This document shows, piece by piece, positions 1 to 7,748 of a stretch of DNA of 64,000 nt (position 1 is its first letter; each line of letters begins with the position of its first letter). Origin of the DNA: Pelotalea chapellei (GTDB lineage Bacteria > Desulfobacterota > Desulfuromonadia > Geobacterales > Pseudopelobacteraceae). Under the pieces are notes generated by a model that was given only the letters and a program-made list of their open reading frames with translations, was not told the DNA's origin and ran no database searches. The DNA is taken from positions 248,001 to 312,000 of the forward strand of contig NZ_JAHDYS010000003.1 in NCBI RefSeq assembly GCF_018531195.1, given 5' to 3'. The translations under genes and the position numbers were made by a program.

Positions 1-80
1 ATTTCTCTGAGACGGGTAATTACTTCCCGACTCTCCAGCCCCAGCTGTTCTGCCAGGCTGCTCACTCTAATTTTTGTCAT
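1..80 (-). CDS. infB: Translation initiation factor IF-2, N-terminal fragment
   Basis: Only the first 26 codons lie in the window; the gene runs off the left edge. The reading begins MTKIRVSSLAEQLGLE and continues to SREVITRLRE, the small helical N-terminal domain found at the start of bacterial IF-2. The ATG ends at base 80, 4 bases from a GGGGAGG ribosome binding site that lies in the 3' end of the upstream ylxR/L7Ae gene. The order rimP-nusA-ylxR-infB is the usual nusA operon, which supports the call. IF-2 is the GTPase that brings fMet-tRNA to the 30S subunit; none of its GTPase domain is visible here. Confidence 0.85.
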   Translation of the reverse strand, partial: MTKIRVSSLAEQLGLESREVITRLRE

Positions 81-84
81 AGGC

Positions 85-687
85 CTACACCTCCCCCAGG
101 AAGTTTCTGTATCGTTTAATTTCATTAGCAAGTTGGATAACAAAACCACCCGGCTTGACAGCGATCGCGCTGCGTGGTGCCTTACCGAGTATTGCACCGA
201 ACTCATCCTTCGTCAGCAGGCACTCGCATGGTATGCCGTGCACTCTTGCCAACACCACAATCTTTTCACCAATGTTTTCAGAAACATCGGATGCAACTAG
301 TACAATTCCGGGTTTAATCTTTCCACGTATGGCATCACTGACAAGAGAACCACCAGAAATGACTTTACCAGCCCTATTTGCCAATCCGAGGAATCCAAGG
401 ATACGGTTGCGCATCAACCGACCAACCAAAGCAACCATATCAGCCGGAGGTAACAGATTTACCTCTTGCTTAAAGGATCTATTGAATGTGCGAAGTTTTG
501 CTGCAGTAGCCAGACATTCCGCTTTAATGCACGTATAGGAGCCACGACCTGGCAAACGTCCGTCGATATCCGGCACCACTTCGCCTTGAGGAGATAATAC
601 AAAGCGGATCAGTTGTTCCTTATCATGAACTGTTCGACATCCCAGACAACTACGCTGAGGCTTTTCTTTCTCCTGCGCTCGGGACAT
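85..687 (-). CDS. YlxR (DUF448) RNA-binding / L7Ae-like fusion protein
   Basis: A 200-residue two-domain protein. Residues 1-85 are a YlxR/DUF448 domain with the conserved CLGCR near the start and GRLPGRGSYTC. Residues of about 95-190 are an L7Ae/L30e-type RNA-binding fold (LGLANRAGKVISG, then VLVASDVSENI). In many Gram-positives these are two genes (ylxR and ylxQ) between nusA and infB; here they are fused. It sits 9 bases after nusA and 4 before infB in the same leftward operon. Both domains bind RNA, and a role with ribosomes or NusA is inferred from family and context only. Confidence 0.85.
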   Translation of the reverse strand: MSRAQEKEKPQRSCLGCRTVHDKEQLIRFVLSPQGEVVPDIDGRLPGRGSYTCIKAECLATAAKLRTFNRSFKQEVNLLPPADMVALVGRLMRNRILGFLGLANRAGKVISGGSLVSDAIRGKIKPGIVLVASDVSENIGEKIVVLARVHGIPCECLLTKDEFGAILGKAPRSAIAVKPGGFVIQLANEIKRYRNFLGEV

Positions 688-696
688 ACTCTCCTG

Positions 697-1863
697 CTAC
701 TCCGTTTTTTCTTCAGATGCAGCTGCTTCAGTGACCTGCTCAACTTCCTGCACATCCGTCTCATTAAACTCCTGCCCAGGAGTTTCTGTCCCGTCATATG
801 AGGAAAATTCCTGAAGCTCAGCCTCAGCTGCCTTAGCTTCGCTCTTGATGTCAATGCGGCAACCAGTGAGACGGGCTGCAAGGCTCACATTCTGTCCTCG
901 TTTGCCGATTGCAAGCGACAGCTGATCCTCAGCCACAATAACTTCCAATGCACGGCTATCTTCATCCACAAAGACCTTGGAAACTTGCGCTGGTGAAAGG
1001 GCATTACACGCAAAACGTGCGATATCTTCTGACCACGGGATAATATCGATTTTTTCACCGCGCAGTTCGGAAACAACATTTTGCACCCTGGCTCCTCTCA
1101 TGCCAACGCATGCGCCCACAGGATCCACATCGGAATCATTAGAGGAAACTGCAAGTTTGGCTCGGCTACCTGGATCACGCACCACAGCGTTAATTTCGAC
1201 AATTCCTTCGGCAACTTCAGGCACCTCAGCCTCGAATAATTTTGCCAGCATACTTGGATGGGTACGTGACAGTATTATCTGTGGACCTTTGGTTGTCATG
1301 CGAATATCCGTGATAAGAGCCCTGATCCGGTCCCCGGGACGATATACTTCGCGAGGCATCTGTTCCTTGGAAGGAAGAACAGCTTCAGCACGTCCCAAGT
1401 CCACCAAGAGATCACCTTTTTCAAAGCGCCGTACCATACCGGTTATAATTTCCCACTGACGATCACTGTATTCGTTAAAGATCGTCTCACGCTCAGCCTC
1501 ACGCACTTTCTGAATAATGACCTGCTTGGCTGTCTGCGCAGCAATTCGGGTAAAGCCGCTGGCGTCCAGTTTTTCTCCTAATGAATCTCCTATTTCAACA
1601 TCAGGATCGACCTCGCGGGCTTCTTCTATATCTATTTCTTTATAGGAATCCACAACTTCCTCGACAACAGTCACAAACTCGAACAGTTCCACCTCACCTG
1701 TTTCGGGGTTGTAATGGGCCTCAAGGTCACGGGTATTGCGATACTTCTTATTGGCTGCGGTCAAAACCGCCTGTTCCATGGCCTCCAGGACCACCTGGCG
1801 GTCAATTCCCTTTTCCTTGACGATCTGCTCAATGGCATGTTTGAGACTGATGCTCGTTTCCAC
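697..1863 (-). CDS. nusA: Transcription termination/antitermination factor NusA
   Basis: A 388-residue NusA. The N-terminal RNA-polymerase-binding domain covers about 1-125, an S1 domain about 135-200 (GDLLVDLGRAEAVLP), and two KH domains follow (GACVGMRGARVQNV near 250 and LAIGKRGQNVSLAARL near 315). The protein ends in an acidic tail and lacks the two C-terminal AR repeats of E. coli NusA (495 residues), as in many non-enteric bacteria. NusA modulates pausing, hairpin termination and antitermination at the elongation complex. It lies between rimP and the ylxR fusion in one leftward operon. Confidence 0.95.
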   Translation of the reverse strand: METSISLKHAIEQIVKEKGIDRQVVLEAMEQAVLTAANKKYRNTRDLEAHYNPETGEVELFEFVTVVEEVVDSYKEIDIEEAREVDPDVEIGDSLGEKLDASGFTRIAAQTAKQVIIQKVREAERETIFNEYSDRQWEIITGMVRRFEKGDLLVDLGRAEAVLPSKEQMPREVYRPGDRIRALITDIRMTTKGPQIILSRTHPSMLAKLFEAEVPEVAEGIVEINAVVRDPGSRAKLAVSSNDSDVDPVGACVGMRGARVQNVVSELRGEKIDIIPWSEDIARFACNALSPAQVSKVFVDEDSRALEVIVAEDQLSLAIGKRGQNVSLAARLTGCRIDIKSEAKAAEAELQEFSSYDGTETPGQEFNETDVQEVEQVTEAAASEEKTE

Positions 1864-1893
1864 GGTTGCTCCTTGCTGACTATATAAATCAGA

Positions 1894-2379
1894 TCAAAAT
1901 TCGAAATCCAGGTTTGCCTTGGCAACCCGTTCCAACGGTATAGAGGCAGCCTGCCCCTCAGTAAGCTTCATAATTACATTTCCATCCTTCAAACCCTCGA
2001 GATGGCCGAGAAACGTCTTTCTCTTGTTTCCAGCATCGTCCTGAAAGGGTTCATAGGTGCGTATCTTTATCAAGCGGCCTTTAAAGCGCTCATAATCGGC
2101 TGCTGACTTAAGCGGGCGATCAAGTCCCGGAGATGAAACTTCAAGGCTATATTCACACGGGATGAAATCTTCGACATCAAGTACAGCTGACAGCTCACTA
2201 CTGAAGACGGCACAGTCATCAAGAGTAACGCCTCCCTCTTTATCGATGAACAGACGAAGTATGGCATCCCTACCGCTCCGTTTGTATTCGATATCAACCA
2301 ATTCCAGCCGAAGCGATTCAAGTATCGGCTGTGAAACCAGCCGTACACGTTCGCATATGTCTTCACGCTGAAGAGCCAT
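1894..2379 (-). CDS. rimP: Ribosome maturation factor RimP
   Basis: A 161-residue RimP, the usual length. The N-terminal domain carries VDIEYKRSGRDAILRLFID and DDCAVFSSELSAVLD, followed by the family signature EVSSPGLDRPL. The C-terminal SH3-like part ends with a conserved hydrophobic ANLDFEF. RimP helps assemble the 30S subunit. It is the first gene of the leftward rimP-nusA-ylxR-infB operon; an intrinsic terminator just upstream (2397-2428) separates it from the ATPase gene. Confidence 0.95.
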   Translation of the reverse strand: MALQREDICERVRLVSQPILESLRLELVDIEYKRSGRDAILRLFIDKEGGVTLDDCAVFSSELSAVLDVEDFIPCEYSLEVSSPGLDRPLKSAADYERFKGRLIKIRTYEPFQDDAGNKRKTFLGHLEGLKDGNVIMKLTEGQAASIPLERVAKANLDFEF

Positions 2380-2396
2380 AAAAAAACCTTTTTAGA

Positions 2397-2428
2397 CAAC
2401 AAAAAAGTGAGCCTTTCGAGCTCACTTT
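2397..2428 (-). terminator. Intrinsic terminator between the GspE-like gene and rimP
   Basis: Read leftward, a 9-bp stem (AAAGTGAGC / GCTCACTTT) with a 7-base loop is followed by six T. It lies 77 bases after the stop of the GspE/PilB-like ATPase and just before rimP, so it should insulate the nusA operon from the upstream trio. Confidence 0.8.
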
Positions 2429-2504
2429 CCAGGTGAACAATAATTTTAAAAAAATTACCATGGTAAACAGTCGATTGCAAGCGTTTTTTCAGTTCTGGCG
2501 CGGA

Positions 2505-4439
2505 TTACTTGATACAGACCCTACGCACCTCATGGATATCCGTCAGGGTTTGAAAAATCTTCAAAATACCATCCTGCTTCAATGTAGTCATCCCATCCAG
2601 AACAGCCTGTTCATGAATACGATCCGTATCAGCCCGTTTCTTGATAAGGCTTTTCTGCTGCGGTGTGCAATCGAGGATTTCATGGATTCCGAGGCGCCCA
2701 CGATAACCGCTCTGACCACACCGTTCGCATCCAACTGCTCTGGCCATGACCAAATCAGAACTCACCAAACCGGTATTCTGGAAACATTCTCTGCCATACT
2801 CGTCAATGATCTCATCCAGCTCAGAGGAGTCAGGTTGATAGATTTCTTTGCAATGCGTGCAGAGACGACGAGCCAGACGCTGAGCAAGCACACAGACAAG
2901 GGAATCTGAAAAGCTGTAGGGATCAAGTCCCATTTCCAGAAGCCGGGTCAACGTTTCCGGAGCGGAGTTTGTATGCAGCGTGGAAAAGACAAGATGCCCC
3001 GTTAGAGACGCTTCGACCGCGGTGGTGGCTGTCTCCTCATCACGCATTTCACCGACCATGATTACATCAGGGTCCAGACGGAGAAAAGAACGCAATGCTG
3101 TGGCAAACGTGAAACCAATCCGTGGATTGATCTGCACCTGCCGTAATCCAGCCTGTGTAATTTCAACCGGATCTTCAGCGGTCCATATTTTGCGTTGGGT
3201 AGTATTAATCTGAGCAAGACCGGAATGAAGGGTGGTTGTTTTTCCTGAGCCAGTAGGACCAACAACCAATACCAGCCCATAAGGACTCGCAAGAGCTTTT
3301 CTGAAAATCTTCAAATTACGCTCTGTCAGTCCCAGATCATCGAAAGACAAAGGATCGCCGCTTGCAAGCACCCTGATTACAACATCCTCCAACCCACCTA
3401 CAGTCGGCATGGTTGCAACTCGCAATTCAGTATTCAGCGGACCGAACTTCTTAAAATCTATCTTGCCATCCTGAGGCTTACGGCGTTCAGCTATATCCAG
3501 ATCAGCCATGATTTTAATTCTTGAAGGTATTGCGAATTTGTACTTATAAGGAATGCGCTGATAGATTGAACACTGCCCGTCAATTCGGGTACGGACCACA
3601 ACATCTTTTTTGCCTGGATATGGTTCTATGTGAATATCTGAAGCCTTATCTATGCAGGCATCATAAATGATCTTGTTAACCAGCTTAACAATGACACTAT
3701 CTTTCTCAGTGACTTTTTTGGTCTCTTCCTCAACTTCCGGCTCATCCGTGACAGAAGTTTTACTTAAGAGTTCAATGATGCTGTCAGGAACAATATCAAG
3801 ATTGACTTCATCCTGAGCGGTAACAGCATTTGCGATATTCACGTTATAGAGACGCTTGAGCACCTGATCAATATTGGATTCTGTAGCAATGGCAGAGATA
3901 ATCTTCAAACGGATGCTATCTTCCAGTTCCCGGATTTCGTGCTGGCTGAGAGGGCGCGCCATTGCAAGAGTAAGAGTATTGCCAATTTTGAAAATAGGAG
4001 CTATCCGCTGTTTCTGGGCATACACGGCACTAATGTAGCTTGAAAGAGAAACATCGATGTCAGCAGCATCAATTTGAATGTAGGGAAGATCATATTGGTT
4101 CGCAAGTGCCTTAGAAAGTTGCGCTTCGTCAACATAACGTAATTTTAATAGAGTTTTTTCTAGTGAAAGGCCGTTCTGTTTGCTTATCTCTCGGGCATGG
4201 GAAAGTTTCTGCTTATCAATATAATTGCCATAAAGAAGGATATCGACCAGCTTACGGCGTTTGTTTTTTTGATCAAGGATAAAACTCAAGTCACTTTCGG
4301 TCAGAAATCCCAGCTTGCGAAGCAACTGGCCGAGGGTCTGGTCCTGAAAAACTTTCTGTAACTCAAGAGCTTCAGTCAGCTGTTCTGGAGTAATCAGTTG
4401 CTGCTCTATTAAAAGTTCACCAATTTTTTTTGAGCTCAT
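2505..4439 (-). CDS. GspE/PilB-type secretion or pilus assembly ATPase
   Basis: A hexameric-type secretion ATPase of 644 residues from the ATG at 4439; an in-frame TTG lies six codons upstream, but GAGAG sits just before the ATG. Two N-terminal GspE_N (MshEN-like) modules cover about 1-200 (KKIGELLIEQQLIT, then IDKQKLSHAREIS). The ATPase core has Walker A VGPTGSGKTTT near residue 395, a Walker B region DPDVIMVGEMRD near 455, and a late zinc-type pair CTHC / CERCG. It powers either a type IV pilus or type II secretion system. No pilin, PilC or secretin genes adjoin it, so its machine cannot be named. The double N-terminal module suggests nucleotide (c-di-GMP) sensing, as known for MshE; this is inference. 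Confidence 0.88.
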   Translation of the reverse strand: MSSKKIGELLIEQQLITPEQLTEALELQKVFQDQTLGQLLRKLGFLTESDLSFILDQKNKRRKLVDILLYGNYIDKQKLSHAREISKQNGLSLEKTLLKLRYVDEAQLSKALANQYDLPYIQIDAADIDVSLSSYISAVYAQKQRIAPIFKIGNTLTLAMARPLSQHEIRELEDSIRLKIISAIATESNIDQVLKRLYNVNIANAVTAQDEVNLDIVPDSIIELLSKTSVTDEPEVEEETKKVTEKDSVIVKLVNKIIYDACIDKASDIHIEPYPGKKDVVVRTRIDGQCSIYQRIPYKYKFAIPSRIKIMADLDIAERRKPQDGKIDFKKFGPLNTELRVATMPTVGGLEDVVIRVLASGDPLSFDDLGLTERNLKIFRKALASPYGLVLVVGPTGSGKTTTLHSGLAQINTTQRKIWTAEDPVEITQAGLRQVQINPRIGFTFATALRSFLRLDPDVIMVGEMRDEETATTAVEASLTGHLVFSTLHTNSAPETLTRLLEMGLDPYSFSDSLVCVLAQRLARRLCTHCKEIYQPDSSELDEIIDEYGRECFQNTGLVSSDLVMARAVGCERCGQSGYRGRLGIHEILDCTPQQKSLIKKRADTDRIHEQAVLDGMTTLKQDGILKIFQTLTDIHEVRRVCIK

Positions 4440-4503
4440 ATTTCTCTCAGACAGCAAAGGATCGGAAAAGATTCAGTAGAAAACCACAACAACATTACAA
4501 CAA

Positions 4504-6039
4504 TCATTTGTGCTCGTGCACCTGATAACCGTTTTCTCTTAGCATGTCACGGACAACCTGGTTCAATTCTAAATCCGTAAGGAAAAGAGAACCACCGGGA
4601 ATATCATCACCTTCCATTTTGAAACCAGAAACCTGTAAGGAATAATTCAAATCTTTCCGTGATAAAAGAGCGTTTTGGACAAAGCTGCCACGTATATTCA
4701 TACGCGAAAGAATTTTTTCAGAGATTTTTCGAAAGTTATCCTGAGCTTCAAGGATTACCACTTGATATCCCTTTGTTTCAAGGATACGAAACAGAGTATA
4801 TGTTACCGGGTCACCATCAAAACGGGTAATGACATAGCGTCGACCGCCTCGTTCAAAATAACGTTCAGCCAGTACAGAAAGGGAAATACCATTATTATCC
4901 GCTGCAAAGACATCCAGTGTTCGATCAACATGATTGTTTATCGACAGAGCCTGAAGAAGTGCATCAACAACATCAGACTGTTTCTTTGCCGTCACCTGAT
5001 GAACCTGTAACCTGGATGCAGATGAACTGAATGTTTTCGAAACTGCAAAAGGTTCGTGAACAGTAAAACCTTCTTTTTTAAGAAAGTGCGTCAGGCTGTC
5101 GGGTAAAGGACTTTCTGAGCTATTAATCAAAGCAACATCTTGCCGAACCAGACTTTCCGGCGTTTTTTCCACCTTGAAATCTGCTTTTACAGTCAACTTC
5201 GGATCACCCCCGAACACTACACTGAAATCTTCTTCCACCGAATAAAACTTTGCCGACTTCAGCATATCGGCCAGAAATTGTCTGTTGTCGGATGAACCGG
5301 AAACGATACGCACAGTCGGATCTTTTTCAGTAATTAATGAGCGAACCAATGGCGGGATAGAAGCAGTGGGATCCACTACTATTTTGGCACCGTCCATAGA
5401 GGCATAAACAGGGTATCGTCTCGAATCCAGCGTCAGTGAGAAAGAAGGAGATTGGACTGAAATGGGACTTTGAAGATCCGTTCCACTCGGCACCAATTTA
5501 TCCCACACTTCCTTGATTTGAACCGCTGCTTCCCGGCCCACAGGTGCAGAGGGAACATCGAGTCTCAAAGCCTGACCGAGGCTGCCACTACCTTCCTCAG
5601 TGCGCAACCCTTCATTTTCCTCACCAGGCTGGACATTAGGCAGAACCTTATCCACAGAGCGTCTCACATCGGGTATGGTTATTTTCTGCCCAATCCTCAG
5701 CCGCTTGATGTCATGGATATTGTTTTCACGACAGACTTCATCAATGAAGGCTTCGGCCTGATCGTTACTTAATCCGTAGTCACGCATAAGGATTTTGAAA
5801 AGATGATCACCAGGCTTGATCGTATAGACGGTGCCATTTTTTCCGCTAGATTTCGAGAAGTGATGTACCTTGCGCTTAGCAGCTTTCTTGATTGTCCTTG
5901 TAGCTGTAGAAGCACCTAAAGCTTGAGGGTCAAGCTCGAATTGAGGATCCATTGCCGCCTCCGCCAAACAGCCCCCCCCCAAAAAAACAGCAATCAGAAA
6001 AACAACAATTTTTTCAGTTCTATAGCAACATGATCTCAT
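4504..6039 (-). CDS. LysM-domain envelope protein with N-terminal signal peptide
   Basis: A 511-residue exported protein. A hydrophobic signal (VVFLIAVFLGGG) is followed by Cys-Leu, so a lipoprotein is possible. One LysM domain lies at about 70-125 (YTIKPGDHLFKIL through RIGQKITIPDV), which normally binds peptidoglycan. The rest has no recognised domain; it looks like repeated alpha/beta modules (for instance VILEAQDNFRKI), perhaps divergent receiver-like folds. It lies 40 bases after the receiver-like membrane protein and 64 before the GspE-like ATPase, in one apparent operon, which suggests anchoring or assembly of the ATPase-driven machine at the cell wall. The signal peptide is encoded across a T7-G9 homopolymer run. 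An RBS GGAGCTGTA precedes the ATG. Confidence 0.72.
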   Translation of the reverse strand: MRSCCYRTEKIVVFLIAVFLGGGCLAEAAMDPQFELDPQALGASTATRTIKKAAKRKVHHFSKSSGKNGTVYTIKPGDHLFKILMRDYGLSNDQAEAFIDEVCRENNIHDIKRLRIGQKITIPDVRRSVDKVLPNVQPGEENEGLRTEEGSGSLGQALRLDVPSAPVGREAAVQIKEVWDKLVPSGTDLQSPISVQSPSFSLTLDSRRYPVYASMDGAKIVVDPTASIPPLVRSLITEKDPTVRIVSGSSDNRQFLADMLKSAKFYSVEEDFSVVFGGDPKLTVKADFKVEKTPESLVRQDVALINSSESPLPDSLTHFLKKEGFTVHEPFAVSKTFSSSASRLQVHQVTAKKQSDVVDALLQALSINNHVDRTLDVFAADNNGISLSVLAERYFERGGRRYVITRFDGDPVTYTLFRILETKGYQVVILEAQDNFRKISEKILSRMNIRGSFVQNALLSRKDLNYSLQVSGFKMEGDDIPGGSLFLTDLELNQVVRDMLRENGYQVHEHK

Positions 6040-6078
6040 TACAGCTCCGCAAGAAGTCTTGACAAGTGACTTTAGAGT

Positions 6079-7659
6079 TTAATCAAGTGAAACAACAAAA
6101 GCCACTATTGCATCGGATGTTTTTTTTCGGTAAACGATCAGTTCAGCTTTATTGCCAACCGTGCCATGCTGAACCAGATATCCCTGATATCCCTGTTTAC
6201 GTTCCCTTTGTCCGAGGGTGTAGGTATTGGTACCAGCTAACTCTTGAAGTACTGATTCCAGAAATGTCTTATCAATTGTCTTTCCCTTGCCAGCCATAAT
6301 CTGAACCGCTTTAATACGGTCACCCGTCCGGAAAATTCGTACTTCGCGGGAGGGATCAACAAATCGTTCCCATCCTGGTTTTCTCGTCGTATATGTCGTG
6401 TCCTTAGTCTTTTGGGATACAAATGAAGGCAAACCCGCACCACCTGCGGGAGCTGGTTTGGAAACAGCAGTGTCAGCCCGGGGAATTGCTACCGGTGAAG
6501 CAGCTGTTTTGTCTTGGAGTGGTCTGACACCAGTAACAACAGGTTGGGGTACTTTTTTTTGTATAAATTTCAAGTTACCCGGTTTGGTCGAGAGTAGGAA
6601 CCAGCCAGCCGCTCCTAATACGCAGACTGCACCCACAGCCATCGCCGTATTACGCCATAAACTGGATTGAGAGCGATAATTTGCTTCAAATGCCAGCAAC
6701 AGTTCCTCAGGAATAGGATCATTTACTGGTGTAGGCTTCCCACTGACGTTAAAGTTTGCAGGGGAAACCGGAGCATTCGGAGATGAGGGACGGGACGATA
6801 TCGAAGATTTCTCGCCTTGTGAGGCTGTTGCAGCAGGAATAAGGGGTGCCTTAAGCTGAACTGGTTGTGCCGTAGAAGTGGTGACATTCGACCCGCCAGG
6901 ATCAGAACCGGAAGTGGTGGATGTGACAGGCTTTTGTTTGGGAGAACCCGAGGAAGCGGGCCTGGCCTGAGTAAGTCCCGTGTCTTTCATCTTAACATCT
7001 GCCACCTCAGGAGCTTTGGCCGGGGATGACGTGGGCTCTATAGCTGACAGATCAACTCTTCGTGTAGCTTCAATCAGCATGGCAGCCATTTCATCTGTGG
7101 TGGAAGTGACGAGAGCTTCAGATTTATCAACCTGCTCGGATTCAGCCATTTCCGGTAATTTTTCAGGACCATTCATATCGGAAATGAGGTCATCCACCAT
7201 TTTATTGGCGACTTCACGTTCTTTTGACAAAACGCTGACAGATGCAGCCACGGTTTCGGCATCCATTTTTGGAAGAACAAATACTTTCTTCCATTGCTCA
7301 CCAAGGATAGTTTTGAGGGCAGAAAGAATTTCTTCAGCCAACTGTTTCTCAGAATGAGCCAGATCAATGCATTGTTCGAAAAGCGCTTTTCCATCCGCCT
7401 TCACATCCCCTTCATGAAGCAGGATAAATTTAGGTGCCTCTTTTCCTAGCAACATCTGGATGTGACGGACAACATTTTCCCCTGCAACATCACAAATATG
7501 ATCCTGAATGACAACTGCGGCAGGACGTTTTTCCAGTACTTCTTTAAGTCCGAGATCAAAGTCATCTACAACATCAACTTTTGCCTTCAGCTGTGGCTGC
7601 AAAATATTTTTGAGCTTTCCTATTTTAGGGTTACACGATATGAAGAGCAGATTGAGCAT
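6079..7659 (-). CDS. Membrane protein with receiver-like N-terminal domain, function unknown
   Basis: A 526-residue protein I do not recognise as a named family. Residues 1-120 look like a receiver (CheY) fold with alternating strands and helices (LNLLFISCNPKIG, AAVVIQDHICD, KFILLHEGD), but the acidic phosphorylation pocket is not convincing. A long Pro/Ser/Thr-rich linker follows, then one membrane span near 337-358 (MAVGAVCVLGAAGWFLL) and an outward C-terminal globular part of about 100 residues. It is first of the trio with the LysM protein and GspE-like ATPase. RBS AAGGTGA precedes the ATG. Topology suggests a cytoplasmic head linked to a periplasmic tail, as in bitopic secretion-platform proteins (GspL/PilM-N analogues); this is inference. 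Confidence 0.6.
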   Translation of the reverse strand: MLNLLFISCNPKIGKLKNILQPQLKAKVDVVDDFDLGLKEVLEKRPAAVVIQDHICDVAGENVVRHIQMLLGKEAPKFILLHEGDVKADGKALFEQCIDLAHSEKQLAEEILSALKTILGEQWKKVFVLPKMDAETVAASVSVLSKEREVANKMVDDLISDMNGPEKLPEMAESEQVDKSEALVTSTTDEMAAMLIEATRRVDLSAIEPTSSPAKAPEVADVKMKDTGLTQARPASSGSPKQKPVTSTTSGSDPGGSNVTTSTAQPVQLKAPLIPAATASQGEKSSISSRPSSPNAPVSPANFNVSGKPTPVNDPIPEELLLAFEANYRSQSSLWRNTAMAVGAVCVLGAAGWFLLSTKPGNLKFIQKKVPQPVVTGVRPLQDKTAASPVAIPRADTAVSKPAPAGGAGLPSFVSQKTKDTTYTTRKPGWERFVDPSREVRIFRTGDRIKAVQIMAGKGKTIDKTFLESVLQELAGTNTYTLGQRERKQGYQGYLVQHGTVGNKAELIVYRKKTSDAIVAFVVSLD

Positions 7660-7748
7660 GAATCACCTTCAGCGAGATTTTAGATTATTGACATAGCTTG
7701 GAGAGGCTTGTCAATGTCCGTAGGAAGATTGTGTTTGGACAACATTAA

